Below, piece after piece: positions 8,894-19,400 of a stretch of 44,196 nucleotides of DNA. Each line of letters starts with the position of its first letter. Positions within the stretch are counted from its first letter, which is position 1. The notes under the pieces are model-generated. The model made no database searches. It was not told where the DNA came from and saw only the letters and a list, made by a program, of their open reading frames with translations. The translations under genes were made by a program, and so were the position numbers. The DNA lies in contig CAKUJN010000007.1 of the NCBI GenBank assembly GCA_934661735.1, forward strand, positions 1-44,196, in the 5' to 3' direction. This DNA is from an uncultured Oscillospiraceae bacterium. Lineage in GTDB: Bacteria > Bacillota > Clostridia > Oscillospirales > Oscillospiraceae.

Positions 8894-9642
8894 ACATGAC
8901 GCGCATTGAAAGCCGGCACAATCCGCTGCTGCTGCATCTGAAAAAACTGCTGACTTCGCGCGCCTACCGCGAAAAATGCGGACAGTTTGCCGCCGAGGGA
9001 ACAAAGCTTCTGGAGGAGGCGGCAAAGTGGTATCCGGCGCTGGACACCGTGGTTGTGCAGGAGGGTGTGCAGCTTTGTCCGCTGCCCGCGCATGTGCGCG
9101 TGGCCGAGGTGCCGCAGGCGCTGATGCAGAGCGTTTCGCAGATGGACGCGCCGCAGGGCGCGGCGTTTATCTGCAATATGCCGCAGGAGCGGGCGGCGCG
9201 CGTGCAGGCGGGCTGCGTGCTGCTGGACGGGATTCAGGACCCGGGAAATCTGGGCACCATCCTGCGGACGGCGGACGCGCTTTCGGTGCCGGTTGTGCTG
9301 CTGGACGGCTGCGCCGACGCGTATAACGCGAAAACCGTGCGCGCGTCCATGGGCGCGGTGTTCCGCACGCAGCCGGTGCGCATGACGCGCGAGGCGGCTG
9401 TGGAAAGCTGCCGCGAACAGGGCATTGCGCTGCTGGCGACGGCCATGTCGGACGATGCGAAGGACCTGCGCGAGGCAGCGCTTGAACGCGCGGCGGTCGT
9501 CATTGGCAGCGAGGGCGGCGGCGTGAGCCGGATGCTCCTTGACGCGGCGGACGGAAAGATCGTCATTCCCATGAGTGAGCGCTGTGAATCGCTGAACGCG
9601 GCGATTGCCGCGGCAATCGTCATGTGGCAGATGAAGCGCTGA
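8890..9642 (+). CDS. SpoU-family RNA 2'-O-ribose methyltransferase (TrmH/RlmB-like)
   Basis: SPOUT methyltransferase with an N-terminal substrate-binding domain. 250 aa. The three SpoU motifs are present: DGIQDPGNLGTILRTADA near residue 117, VVIGSEGGGVS near 205, and IPMSERCESLNAAIAAAI near 225. It should methylate a ribose 2'-OH in rRNA or tRNA using SAM; the exact nucleotide cannot be told from the sequence. The ATG at 8890 overlaps the ktrA stop as ATGA; ATG 8896 is an alternative start. Co-transcription with potassium transport genes is probably coincidental. Confidence 0.9.
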   Translation: MNMTRIESRHNPLLLHLKKLLTSRAYREKCGQFAAEGTKLLEEAAKWYPALDTVVVQEGVQLCPLPAHVRVAEVPQALMQSVSQMDAPQGAAFICNMPQERAARVQAGCVLLDGIQDPGNLGTILRTADALSVPVVLLDGCADAYNAKTVRASMGAVFRTQPVRMTREAAVESCREQGIALLATAMSDDAKDLREAALERAAVVIGSEGGGVSRMLLDAADGKIVIPMSERCESLNAAIAAAIVMWQMKR

Positions 9643-9690
9643 AGCAGAAACACGGAAACACAAAACAAATATAGATAGAGAGGGATCGCT

Positions 9691-10938
9691 GTGCTAAAGT
9701 ACTGGCTCTGGCTCAAGACGAGAAAAGGACTGGACAACCGCGGGATTCTGGCCGTGCTGCGCCATTTCGGCTCGGCGGAGAACGCGTATTTCGCGGACGC
9801 CGAGGCGTACCGGCAGGTCGAGGGGCTTGCCAGTCCGCAGACGCTGGAGGACAAGAGCCTGTTCGAGGCTGAGCAGATTCTGAACGAATGCTATCGAAAG
9901 GGCATTCACATCCTGACGTATCAGGACGCCGCGTATCCCGAACGGCTGCGCAACATCGACGATCCGCCCGTACTTTTATACTATCAGGGGACGCTTCCGG
10001 CAATTGACACGGAGCCTGCCATTGCCGTGGTCGGAACGAGAAAAGCCTCAGGCTATGGCCTGCTTCAGGCCAAGCAGCTGGGCTATCAGCTTGGACGGCT
10101 GGGCGCGACGGTCATTTCCGGCGGCGCGGGCGGTGTGGATACCATGGCGCTCAAGGGCGCGCTTTCCGCGGGACATCCGGTGATTGCGGTGCTGGGCTGC
10201 GGTGTGGATGTGACATATCCGGCGGTGAATAAGCCGTTGTTTGAGGATATCCGCGCGCATGGCTGCCTGTTAAGCGAGTATTCGCCCGGAACGCCCGCGC
10301 TGGGCGAGCATTTTCCGGTCAGAAACCGGATTCTCAGCGGTCTGGCTCTCGGCGTGCTGGTGGTGGAGGCTCCGCTGAAAAGCGGCGCGCTGATCACGGC
10401 AAACCGCGCGCTGGAGCAGGGACGCGATGTGTTTGCGCTTCCGGCGAATGTTGGAAGCGTCTGCTCGGAGGGCAATCTCCAGCTGCTCAAGGATGGGGCG
10501 CTTCTGGTCACGGACGGCTGGGACGTGATGAAGGAGTATGTGCATCTGTATCCCGATCTGGTGCGGCGGCAGCCGAAGCCGGTGAGCATGACGCTGACGC
10601 AGGAGGAGGAAAAGCTTGCCGCGGTTGCCAGTACGCGCGGACCATGCAAAAAAACCGTGGAGAAAGCGCCCGCAGCAGGGGAAACCGACACAAAAAACGT
10701 TGACAAGCCGGAGACGAGGGCTTATATTGACGTAAATGAGATACTGGATCAGCTGTCCGCCGACGAAAAGGCCGTCGTTCTGCTTCTGACCGACGGCGCG
10801 CTGCCGATTGACGAGATCATCGAGCGCAGCCAGCTGTCCGCCGGACGGGTGCTGGCGTCGGTAACGCTGCTTGAGGTCAAGGGCTATCTCAAACGGCTGC
10901 CGGCACGGCGCTTTTCGCTGGCAGAAAAAAAGACGTAA
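9691..10938 (+). CDS. dprA: DNA-processing protein DprA
   Basis: Loads RecA on incoming single-stranded DNA during transformation. 415 aa from GTG 9691, preceded by AGAGGG. The Rossmann-like core is clear: AVVGTRKASGYG near residue 112, VISGGAGGVDTMALKGAL near 142, AVLGCGVDVTYP near 165, FPVRNRILSGLA near 205 and VVEAPLKSGALITANRAL near 222. A charged linker of some 40 residues (about 300-345) precedes a C-terminal winged-helix domain (about 350-412). Usual Firmicute order dprA-topA-trmFO is kept; topA starts 13 bases later. With the ComM-like gene this hints at transformation ability, but no com pilus genes are in the window. Confidence 0.95.
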   Translation: MLKYWLWLKTRKGLDNRGILAVLRHFGSAENAYFADAEAYRQVEGLASPQTLEDKSLFEAEQILNECYRKGIHILTYQDAAYPERLRNIDDPPVLLYYQGTLPAIDTEPAIAVVGTRKASGYGLLQAKQLGYQLGRLGATVISGGAGGVDTMALKGALSAGHPVIAVLGCGVDVTYPAVNKPLFEDIRAHGCLLSEYSPGTPALGEHFPVRNRILSGLALGVLVVEAPLKSGALITANRALEQGRDVFALPANVGSVCSEGNLQLLKDGALLVTDGWDVMKEYVHLYPDLVRRQPKPVSMTLTQEEEKLAAVASTRGPCKKTVEKAPAAGETDTKNVDKPETRAYIDVNEILDQLSADEKAVVLLLTDGALPIDEIIERSQLSAGRVLASVTLLEVKGYLKRLPARRFSLAEKKT

Positions 10939-10950
10939 TGGAGGCAATTC

Positions 10951-13308
10951 ATGCCGAACGCAAAGACCAACCTTGTAATTGTGGAATCTCCGTCCAAGGC
11001 AAAGACCATCGGCAAATATCTGGGGCCGGACTATCTGGTCAAGGCCAGCATGGGCCATCTGCGGGATCTGCCGAAGAGCACGATGGGCGTGGATATCGAG
11101 CATAATTTTGAGCCGGAGTATGTGCCGCTGGCCGGTAAGGAGAAAATCATCGAAGAGCTGCGCGGGGCCGCAGGCGAAAGCAAAAACGTCTATCTGGCGA
11201 CGGACCCTGACCGCGAGGGCGAGGCCATTTCGTGGCATCTGAAATACCTGCTGAACATTCCGGATGATAAAACCATGCGCGTGACCTTTAACGAGATCAC
11301 GCGCGATGTTGTGCGCAATTCCATTCAGCATCCGCGCCCCATCGACCAGCGGCTGGTCGACGCGCAGCAGGCGCGGCGCGTGCTGGACCGCATCGTCGGC
11401 TATCAGCTCAGCCCGCTGCTGTGGAAGAAGGTGCGTAAGGGCCTGTCCGCGGGCCGTGTGCAGTCGGTTGCGACGCGGCTGGTCGTGGACCGCGAAAATG
11501 AGATCCGCGCGTTCGTGCCGCAGGAATACTGGACCATCGACGTGCCGCTTTCGCGTGTGGGAAAGGCCGGCACTTTTACCGCGCGCTATTACGGAGACCC
11601 GAAGAAGCGTGAGCTTACGAGCGCGCAGGAGGTTCAGGCGGTGACGGACGCCGTTTCCGGTCAGCCGTTTACCGTGTCCAGCGTCAAAAAGACGGATAAA
11701 AAGCGCAATCCCGCGCCGCCGTTCATCACCTCCACGCTTCAGCAGGAGGCGTCGAGAAAGCTCAATATGACGCCGCGGCGTACAATGATGATTGCGCAGC
11801 AGCTTTATGAGGGCGTGGAAATTACCGGCGAGGGCTCAGTCGGCCTGATCACCTATATGCGTACCGACTCGCTCCGCATTTCCGAGGAGGCGCTGGCCGC
11901 GGCCGGAGAGGTCATTGCCAGCCGCTATGGCGCGGCGTATTACGATGCGCCCCGCCGCTATAAGCCGAAGTCCGGCGCGCAGGACGCGCACGAGGCCATC
12001 CGGCCGAGCAACGTCCGGCTGTATCCGGAGCTGGTGGAAAAGGATCTGACGAAGGAGCAGTTCAGGCTGTACAAGCTGATCTGGAGCCGCTTTATCGCCT
12101 CGCAGATGACGAACGCCGTGTATGACGTGACCGCCATCGAAGCTGCCTGCGGACAGCATGTGTTCCGCGCGACGCATCAGAGCGTCAAATTCTCCGGCTT
12201 TACCGCTATTTATGAGGAGGGCCGCGACGACGAGCAGGAGGAGATTCAGTCGCCGCTGCCGGATCTGGCGCAGGGCGAGCCGCTGACAGCGGGCAGATTT
12301 GACCCGCAGCAGCATTTCACCCAGCCGCCCGCGCGCTATACCGAGGCGACGCTGGTGCGCGCGATGGAGGAAAAGGGCGTCGGCCGCCCGTCTACCTATG
12401 CGACGATCATCTCCACAATTGAAAACCGCGAATACGTCATCAAAAAGGACAAACGCCTTTCGCCAACGCCGCTGGGCGAGGTGGTCAACGGATTGATGAT
12501 GGATCATTTCCAGAACGTTATCAACGTGGAATTCACCGCCGGAATGGAGCACCAGCTCGACGAGGTCGAGGAGGGCGAGCTTCCGTGGAAGCAGGTCCTT
12601 GCCGATTTCTACAAGGGCTTTCATCAGGAGATGCTGGACGCGGAGGAGGCGCTGAAGGACACGCGGCTGAAGGTGCCGGACGAGGTCACGGATGAGATCT
12701 GCGAGCTTTGCGGCCGGAATATGGTCGTCAAGGTCAGCCGGTTCGGCAAGTTCCTTGCCTGCCCAGGCTATCCGGAGTGTAAGAATACCAAACCGATTGT
12801 CGAGCGTATGCCCGGCCGCTGCCCGAAGTGCGGCAGCACCATTCTCAAGCGCAAGAGCAAGCGCGGCTATGCCTATTATGCGTGCGAGCGCGGCGCGGCG
12901 TGCGGCTTTATGACGTGGGACGTGCCGACCGATCAGGACTGTCCGGTCTGCGGCCAGACGATGTTCAAGCGCTCGGGCAAGGGCGCAATGAAGCCGTTCT
13001 GCGCAAACCCCGAATGCTCCAATTTCCTGCCTGAGGATAAGCGCGGCTATCGCCGTAAGCCTGCGGAGGCCGCCGCCGAGGCGGACGCAGCCGCGGAGAA
13101 AGCTGAGGCGGAGGCGCAGGCAGCGCCGGAAGCAGAGAAAAAGACGGTCAAAAAGGCCGCCGCGAAAAAACCGGCGGAAAAGAAAGCAACAGCAAAGAAG
13201 GCGGCGGCGAAAAAGCCTGCCGAAAAGAAAACGACCGTAAAAAAGACGGCGGCTCCGCGCAAAACGACCGCGAAAAAGGCCGCTGAGACAGAAAAGGAAG
13301 CAGAATGA
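10951..13308 (+). CDS. topA: DNA topoisomerase I (type IA)
   Basis: Relaxes negative supercoils. 785 aa. The Toprim domain opens with IVESPSKAKTIGKYLG at residues 9-24 and carries ATDPDREGEAISWHL near 88. The catalytic tyrosine lies in LITYMRTDSLRI (Tyr about 301). Three C-terminal zinc-finger units follow (CELC...C near 584, CPKCG...C near 622, CPVCG...C near 665). The last 75 residues are a low-complexity Ala/Lys tail of repeated AAKKPAEKK type, like histone H1 tails on some bacterial TopA proteins, probably giving non-specific DNA binding. GGAGG sits eight bases before ATG 10951. Stop overlaps trmFO (ATGA). Confidence 0.97.
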   Translation: MPNAKTNLVIVESPSKAKTIGKYLGPDYLVKASMGHLRDLPKSTMGVDIEHNFEPEYVPLAGKEKIIEELRGAAGESKNVYLATDPDREGEAISWHLKYLLNIPDDKTMRVTFNEITRDVVRNSIQHPRPIDQRLVDAQQARRVLDRIVGYQLSPLLWKKVRKGLSAGRVQSVATRLVVDRENEIRAFVPQEYWTIDVPLSRVGKAGTFTARYYGDPKKRELTSAQEVQAVTDAVSGQPFTVSSVKKTDKKRNPAPPFITSTLQQEASRKLNMTPRRTMMIAQQLYEGVEITGEGSVGLITYMRTDSLRISEEALAAAGEVIASRYGAAYYDAPRRYKPKSGAQDAHEAIRPSNVRLYPELVEKDLTKEQFRLYKLIWSRFIASQMTNAVYDVTAIEAACGQHVFRATHQSVKFSGFTAIYEEGRDDEQEEIQSPLPDLAQGEPLTAGRFDPQQHFTQPPARYTEATLVRAMEEKGVGRPSTYATIISTIENREYVIKKDKRLSPTPLGEVVNGLMMDHFQNVINVEFTAGMEHQLDEVEEGELPWKQVLADFYKGFHQEMLDAEEALKDTRLKVPDEVTDEICELCGRNMVVKVSRFGKFLACPGYPECKNTKPIVERMPGRCPKCGSTILKRKSKRGYAYYACERGAACGFMTWDVPTDQDCPVCGQTMFKRSGKGAMKPFCANPECSNFLPEDKRGYRRKPAEAAAEADAAAEKAEAEAQAAPEAEKKTVKKAAAKKPAEKKATAKKAAAKKPAEKKTTVKKTAAPRKTTAKKAAETEKEAE

Positions 13309-14609
13309 AACAGGAAGTAACCGTCGTCGGCGCGGGCCTTGCGGGCTGTGAGGCCGCATGGCAGCTGGCCCAGCGCGGCATTCACGTCACGCTTTGCGAG
13401 ATGAAGCCGCAGAAAATGACGCCCGCGCATCACTGTGCGGATTTCGCGGAGCTGGTCTGCTCGAATTCCCTGCGCGGCGACCGGCTGGAAAATGCGGTCG
13501 GCCTGCTCAAGGAGGAGCTGCGCCGCCTCGGAAGCCTGATTTTGCAGTGCGCCGAGGCGAACCGCGTCGAGGCCGGCGGCGCGCTGGCCGTCGACCGGTA
13601 CGGCTTTTCCGGCATGGTCACGGAGAAAATCCGCAGTCATCCGGAGATTACGGTCGTCGAGGGCGAAATCACCGAAATGCCCGCGCCGCCGGTCATCATC
13701 GCAACAGGGCCGCTGACAAGCGATGCGATGAGCGCCGCGATTGCGCGCTATTTCGGCGACGCCGAGTATATGAGCTTTTTTGACGCTGCCGCGCCGCTGG
13801 TCAGCTTTGAGTCCATTGATATGGAAAAGGCGTGGTTTGCCTCGCGCTATGACCGCGGAGAGGCAGATTATATCAACTGCGCGCTGGAGCGCGACGAGTA
13901 TGCCGCGTTTGTCGAGGCGCTTGCCGCGGCCGAGGAGGCCGAGGTACACGGCTTCGAGGACGCAAAGGTCTTTGAGGGCTGTATGCCGGTGGAGGTCATG
14001 GCGCGGCGCGGGTTTGACACGCTGCGCTACGGGCCGCTCAAGCCCGTCGGTCTGAAGGACCCGAAAACCGGAAAAGAGCCATATGCCGTGGTGCAGCTTC
14101 GGCGCGACAACGCCGAGGGATCGGTCTATAATCTGGTCGGCTTCCAGACGCACCTGAAATTTCCCGAGCAAAAGCGCGTGTTTTCCATGATTCCCGCGCT
14201 GAGAAACGCGGAATTTGTACGCTATGGCGTGATGCACCGCAACACGTTTTTGTGCAGTCCGAAGCTGCTGGACCGCTATTATGCCGATCGGCGGGAGCCG
14301 CTGACGGCGTTCGCCGGTCAGATGACGGGCGTGGAGGGCTATGTCGAGTCCACGGCCTCCGGCTATCTGGCCGCGGTGAGCATGGCGGCGAAGCTTCAGG
14401 GGCGGCCGCTGCCCGATTTCCCGCGCGAGACGGCAATCGGCGCGCTGGCGGCGTACATATCCGACGAGAGCGTTGTGCATTTCCAGCCGATGAATGTGAA
14501 TTTCGGTATCATGCCGCCCCTTGGCTATCGCGTCAAGGGCAAGGCGAATAAGAATCTGGCGATCGCACAGCGCTCGCTTGCGATCATTGACACGATGACG
14601 TCCGTCTGA
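13305..14609 (+). CDS. trmFO: Folate-dependent tRNA (uracil-54-C5)-methyltransferase TrmFO
   Basis: Flavoprotein that makes m5U54 in the tRNA T-loop using methylenetetrahydrofolate and reduced FAD. 434 aa, standard. FAD-binding Rossmann motif VVGAGLAGCEAAWQLAQRG at residues 6-24, then the family segment EMKPQKMTPAHHC and CSNSLRGD near residue 52. C-terminal VNFGIMPPL near 405 is also characteristic. ATG 13305 overlaps the topA stop, so translation is coupled. Confidence 0.96.
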   Translation: MKQEVTVVGAGLAGCEAAWQLAQRGIHVTLCEMKPQKMTPAHHCADFAELVCSNSLRGDRLENAVGLLKEELRRLGSLILQCAEANRVEAGGALAVDRYGFSGMVTEKIRSHPEITVVEGEITEMPAPPVIIATGPLTSDAMSAAIARYFGDAEYMSFFDAAAPLVSFESIDMEKAWFASRYDRGEADYINCALERDEYAAFVEALAAAEEAEVHGFEDAKVFEGCMPVEVMARRGFDTLRYGPLKPVGLKDPKTGKEPYAVVQLRRDNAEGSVYNLVGFQTHLKFPEQKRVFSMIPALRNAEFVRYGVMHRNTFLCSPKLLDRYYADRREPLTAFAGQMTGVEGYVESTASGYLAAVSMAAKLQGRPLPDFPRETAIGALAAYISDESVVHFQPMNVNFGIMPPLGYRVKGKANKNLAIAQRSLAIIDTMTSV

Positions 14610-14644
14610 GCGCGGACGGCCGGTACAGAAAGAGAGGTTTTCCG

Positions 14645-15685
14645 ATGCGGATACTGGTTGACGCCATGGGCGGCGACAACGCGCCGGAGGCGATTGCGCT
14701 GGGCGCGATCCGCGCCGCGCGCGAGCTTTCAGTCAGCGTCGTGCTGGTCGGCCGCGGCGAGGCGATTTTGCAGGCGCTGCAAAAGCATGGAATTGAAACC
14801 CTCCCCGAGGGCGTGGAGATTGCAAATGCCGACGACGTTGTGGATATGCACGACGATCCGGCGGCGGTGGTGCGCAAGAGAAAGAACTCGTCCATGGTTG
14901 TCGGGCTGCGGATGCTGGCCGAGGGCGGCGGGGATGCGTTTGTGTCCGCCGGCTCGACCGGCGCGCTTCTGACGGCGGCGACGCTGGTCGTCAAGCGCAT
15001 CCGCGGCGTGCGCCGCGCGGCGATGGGACCGGTGATTCCGACGAAGGCCGGAGGCGGCACGGTGCTGATCGACTGCGGCGCAAATGCCGAATGCACGCCG
15101 GAATTTCTGCTGCAATTCGCGTTTATGGGATCGTACTATGCGAAAAAGGCGCTGGGCTGCGAAAACCCGCGTGTGGCGCTTTTGAACATCGGCACGGAGG
15201 ATACCAAGGGCGGAGCGCTTCAGAAGGAGGCATACGCGCTGCTGAGAAGGGCGGGCGAGGCCGGATATCTGAATTTTACGGGCAATATCGAGGCGCGCGA
15301 TGTGCCGCTGGGCGGCGCGGATGTGGTTGTGGCCGACGGCTTCTCCGGAAACGTCCTGCTCAAGAGCATCGAGGGCACGGCGATTTTCATGTCGTCGATG
15401 GTCAAGAGCATTTTCAAAAAGAACATCTTCACCAAATTGGCCGCGCTCATCTGCATGAGCGGCGTCAGGGAGATGAAGCAGAAGCTGGACTACCGCGAGA
15501 CGGGCGGCACGCTTTTGCTGGGCATTTCAAAGCCGGTTGTCAAGGCGCACGGCTCGTCTGACGAGCGCGCGATTTTCAGTGCCATCCGTCAGGCGGCCCA
15601 GACCGTGGAGGCGGATGTCACAGAGGACATCCGGCGGAATGTCGATAAAATGATCGTGCCAAAGGAGCTTGAGCATGCTGAATGA
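14645..15685 (+). CDS. plsX: Phosphate acyltransferase PlsX
   Basis: Converts acyl-ACP to acyl-phosphate, the first step of phospholipid synthesis in most bacteria. 346 aa. N-terminal VDAMGGDNAPEAI (residues 5-17) and the VSAGSTGALLTAATL stretch near residue 100 are diagnostic. RBS AGAGAGG precedes ATG 14645. Normally plsX is followed by fab genes or acpP; here the RNase III gene begins 11 bases inside plsX. Confidence 0.96.
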   Translation: MRILVDAMGGDNAPEAIALGAIRAARELSVSVVLVGRGEAILQALQKHGIETLPEGVEIANADDVVDMHDDPAAVVRKRKNSSMVVGLRMLAEGGGDAFVSAGSTGALLTAATLVVKRIRGVRRAAMGPVIPTKAGGGTVLIDCGANAECTPEFLLQFAFMGSYYAKKALGCENPRVALLNIGTEDTKGGALQKEAYALLRRAGEAGYLNFTGNIEARDVPLGGADVVVADGFSGNVLLKSIEGTAIFMSSMVKSIFKKNIFTKLAALICMSGVREMKQKLDYRETGGTLLLGISKPVVKAHGSSDERAIFSAIRQAAQTVEADVTEDIRRNVDKMIVPKELEHAE

Positions 15686-16373
15686 GCTGAATGAACTGGA
15701 AAACGGGCTGGGCTATGCCTTTACGGACCGAGCGCTGCTGGTCAACGCCCTGACGCACAGCTCCTATGCCAACGAAAACCGCGACCGCGGCATTCGTGAC
15801 AACGAGCGGCTGGAATTCCTTGGTGACTCAATTCTGGGATTTGTGGTGGCGGAGTATCTCTACCGGCACTTCCCAGGACATCCCGAGGGCGAACTGACGC
15901 GCGTGCGCGCCGATCTTGTGTGCGAGACGAATCTGGCGCGGCAGGCCGAGACAATCCGGCTGGGGGAATTCCTGCTGCTGGGCCACGGTGAGGAACAGGG
16001 CGGCGGCAGAAAGCGCGCGAGCATCGTCTCCGACGCGATGGAGTCGGTCATTGCCGCGGCGTATATGGACGGCGGCTTTTCCGCGGCAAAGGGCATCATC
16101 GACCGGCTGATTCTGCGCGACGTGTCGATGACGAAGCCGCACAATTTTGACTATAAGACCGCGCTTCAGGAGCTGGTGCAGCGCAAGAAGGATCAGGTGC
16201 TGCAATATGAACTGACCGGCGAGTCCGGCCCCGACCACGACAAGCATTTTGCCGTGGAGGTGCGTCTGAACGGCAGGACGGTCGGCTGCGGAACCGGCAG
16301 CAGCAAAAAGCGCGCCGAACAGGCTGCGGCGGACGACGCCATCGCAAGGCTTTTCCCGAACGCGCTGAAGTAA
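15675..16373 (+). CDS. rnc: Ribonuclease III
   Basis: Double-strand-specific endoribonuclease for rRNA processing and RNA turnover. 232 aa from ATG 15675. The signature NERLEFLGDSILGFVV is near residue 43, with the second metal-binding acidic cluster in SDAMESVIAAAYMDGG near 118. A dsRBD follows (about 155-228, ending in GSSKKRAEQAAADDAI). A TTG at 15669 is in frame but lies only one base from the GGAG at 15664-15667, while ATG 15675 is seven bases away, so ATG is chosen. It overlaps plsX by 11 bases. Confidence 0.95.
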   Translation: MLNELNELENGLGYAFTDRALLVNALTHSSYANENRDRGIRDNERLEFLGDSILGFVVAEYLYRHFPGHPEGELTRVRADLVCETNLARQAETIRLGEFLLLGHGEEQGGGRKRASIVSDAMESVIAAAYMDGGFSAAKGIIDRLILRDVSMTKPHNFDYKTALQELVQRKKDQVLQYELTGESGPDHDKHFAVEVRLNGRTVGCGTGSSKKRAEQAAADDAIARLFPNALK

Positions 16374-16384
16374 ACAGGAAATCC

Positions 16385-16419
16385 AACCGTCCGCGGCCGC
16401 TGCGCCGCGGACGGTTTTT
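16385..16419 (+). terminator. Rho-independent terminator after rnc
   Basis: AACCGTCCGCGGC (16385-16397) pairs perfectly with GCCGCGGACGGTT (16404-16416) around a 6-base loop and runs into five T residues (16415-16419). It closes the ktrB-rnc transcription unit. Confidence 0.92.
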
Positions 16420-16440
16420 CCGGAAATGCGGGCGCGGCGC

Positions 16441-16469
16441 TTGCAATCCGACGGAAAAATTGGTACAAT
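16441..16469 (+). promoter_or_regulatory. Promoter of the smc operon
   Basis: TTGCAA (16441-16446), 17-base spacer, TACAAT (16464-16469). It lies just after the rnc terminator, so smc-ftsY has its own start instead of being read only from rnc. Confidence 0.8.
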
Positions 16470-16495
16470 GTCTGGAAGATTGAAAATGGGGACGT

Positions 16496-19400
16496 ATGTG
16501 TATGTATCTGAAATCACTGGAAATCCAGGGATTCAAGTCTTTTCCGGACAAGACCGTTTTGCAGTTCGGCAGCGACATCACCGCGATTGTCGGCCCGAAC
16601 GGAAGCGGCAAATCCAATATTTCCGACGCCATCTGCTGGGTCATGGGTGAGCAGAGCTCCAAGGCGCTGCGCGGCGCGAAGATGGAGGACGTCATTTTCG
16701 GCGGAACGCTCAAGCGCAAGCCGGTCGGCTTCGCCGAGGCGACGCTGGTGCTGGACAATCAGGATGGCGCGCTGAAAATCGAGACGCCGGAGGTCATGAT
16801 CACACGGCGCTATTACCGCTCGGGCGAGAGCGAGTATTATATCAACAGGCAGTCCGCGCGCCTGCGCGACATCCATGAGCTGCTGATGGACACCGGACTT
16901 GGCCGCGAGGGCTATTCCAACATCGGACAGGGCAGGATCGATGAGATTCTGGCCGTCAAGAGCACCGACCGGCGCGAGATTTTTGAGGAGGCGGCCGGCA
17001 TTTCCAAGTGCCGATACCGCAAGGAGGAGACCGAGCGGCGGCTTGCCGCGACGGAGGACAATCTTCTGCGCATCGGCGATAAAATCTCCGAGCTTGAGCT
17101 TCAGGTCGAGCCGCTGCGCCAGCAGGCGGAGCGGGCGCAGAAATATCTGGTCCTGCGCGACGAGCTGCGCGGCTTTGAGGTTACGGTCTGGCTGGAATCA
17201 CTGGCTAAAATTGCGGAGGCTGCGAAAAAGGCAGAGGACGACTATAATTCCTCGGCGTTTATTCTCGAGCAGGCGCACAGCGAGCTGAACACGCTCTACG
17301 CCGCGGGCGAGCAGCTGAGCTTGCAGCTCAACCGCGAGAGCCTGCTGCTGGAGGAAAAGCGCGACGCGATCTCCCAGGCCGAGCAGGCGCAGAGCGCGGC
17401 GCAGTCCGAGCTGACCATTCTGCGGGGAAGCGTGGCGAATCATGAGCAGAATATTGCCCGCATCCGGCAGGAAATCGCCGATCAGGAGAGCCGCAGCGGC
17501 GGCATCGCGCAGCAGATCGAACAGCTGCAATCGCGCATCGCGCAGATCGGCGGAGAACTGGACACGATCAACGCGCAGCTGCAGGCGGCGGTGGACGAGA
17601 GCAGGGCGCTCGCAGAGTCCACGGACAAGGCCGCGGGCGAGCTTCTGACGCTGCGCGCGCAGCAGGCGCTTTGCGCGACGGAGGCGGCGAATCGCCGCGC
17701 GGAGCTGAACTCTCTGCAGACAAGCCTTGCCGACGTGCTTGAGCGTCGGAAGGATCTGGAGGCCGATCGCGCCGCGGCCGCAGCGCGGCTGGAGCAGTCG
17801 CAGCGTCAGGCGCAGGAATGTGAAAAAAGACTGTCGGAGGCGAAGGAAAACGTCACGGCGGCAAATAATATGATTGCGGGCTATGCGCTGCGGCTGAAAA
17901 CGCGGGCGGAAAAGCGCGATCAGCTGCAAAAGCAGCTGGACGCCGCCGGCGTCCAGCTGAACACGGCCGAATCCAAGGTCCGGATGCTTCTGGAAATGGA
18001 GCGCGACTATGAGGGCTTTTCCAAGGCGGTGCGCCTTGTCATGCAGGAGGCCGGACGCGGCGGACTGCGCGGCGTGCACGGGCCGGTTTCGTCTCTCATC
18101 CGGACGGATGACGCATACACCACCGCTGTCGAGACGGCGCTGGGTGCGGCAATGCAGAACATCGTCGTGGACACGGACGACGACGGCAAGGCAGCGATCA
18201 CCATGCTCAAGCGGCGCGACGGCGGCCGCGCGACGTTCCTGCCGCTGCGCAGCGTCGGCGGAAAGCGCATGGACGAGCGCGATTTTGCCGCGCAGCGCGG
18301 CTATGTGGGCGTGGCGTCGGCGCTGGTTTCGTGTGACACGCGCTATCAGAGTGTGATTGAGAGTCTGCTTGGCCGGACGGTGATTGCCGAGACACTGGAC
18401 GACGCGGTCAGAATGTCGCGCGCCGGCGGAAGCCGCGTGCGCATCGTCACGCTGGACGGCCAGGTCATGAACGTGGGCGGCAGCATGACGGGCGGCTCCG
18501 CGTCGAAAAGCGCGGGCGTCCTGACGCGCGCGAACGAGCGCAAGCGCATGGAGGCGCTCTGTACCCAGCTGCGCGAGGAGCAGAAAAAGCTTCAGACTGC
18601 GCGCGACGAGGCTGCGTCCAGTGCGGCCAAAACGGAATTTGAGCTTTCCACTGTGCAGGGCCGACTCCGCGAGGCGGAGGACGAGGCGCTGCGACGGACG
18701 GAGGAGCTGAAGCAGGTACGGCTGCTGATGCAGGCGCTGGATGAGAATATCTCCGGCTATGACGCCGAGCTTGCGCGCATGAACAGCCGCAGCGGCGCGG
18801 ACGAGGGCAGAATGCAGACGCTTGCGCGTCTGGCACAGGAGCAGGACGAAAAATCCGCCGCGCTGGGCGAACAGATTGAAGTGCTGGAAGCGGGGCAGAG
18901 CGCGCTTTCCGAGCAGGCGGCGGCGCTCTCCGAAAAAATCACCGCGCTGCGCATGGACGCGGCCGCACGCGACGCCGAGCGCGCCGGCGCGCAGGACAAT
19001 GTCAGCCGGATGCAGGCGCTTTCCGAGGCGATGCAGGGCGACCGCGCGCAGAAGCAGGCGCTGATCGACGATTATATGGCGCAGATTGCTGCGCTGAACG
19101 ATAAAATTGCTGCGGCGGATGCACAGATTGTGCAGCTGGCGCAGGCTGCGGAGGACAAGCGCCATGCGCTGCGCGAGGCGGCGGAGCATCGCGCGCAGAC
19201 AGAGGCGCGCCGCAATCAGACCGAGAAGCTGGCGCAGGAGAAAAACCAGAGCATTCTGCTGCTGGAGCGCGAATCGGCGCGTCTGGAGCAGAAAAAGGCC
19301 ACGGCCGAGCTGGAGCAGAAGCAGCTGGTCGACAAGCTGTGGGATTCGTATGAGCTGACGCCGAGCACGGCGGAGGCGCAGCGGATTGAAATTGAAAGCA

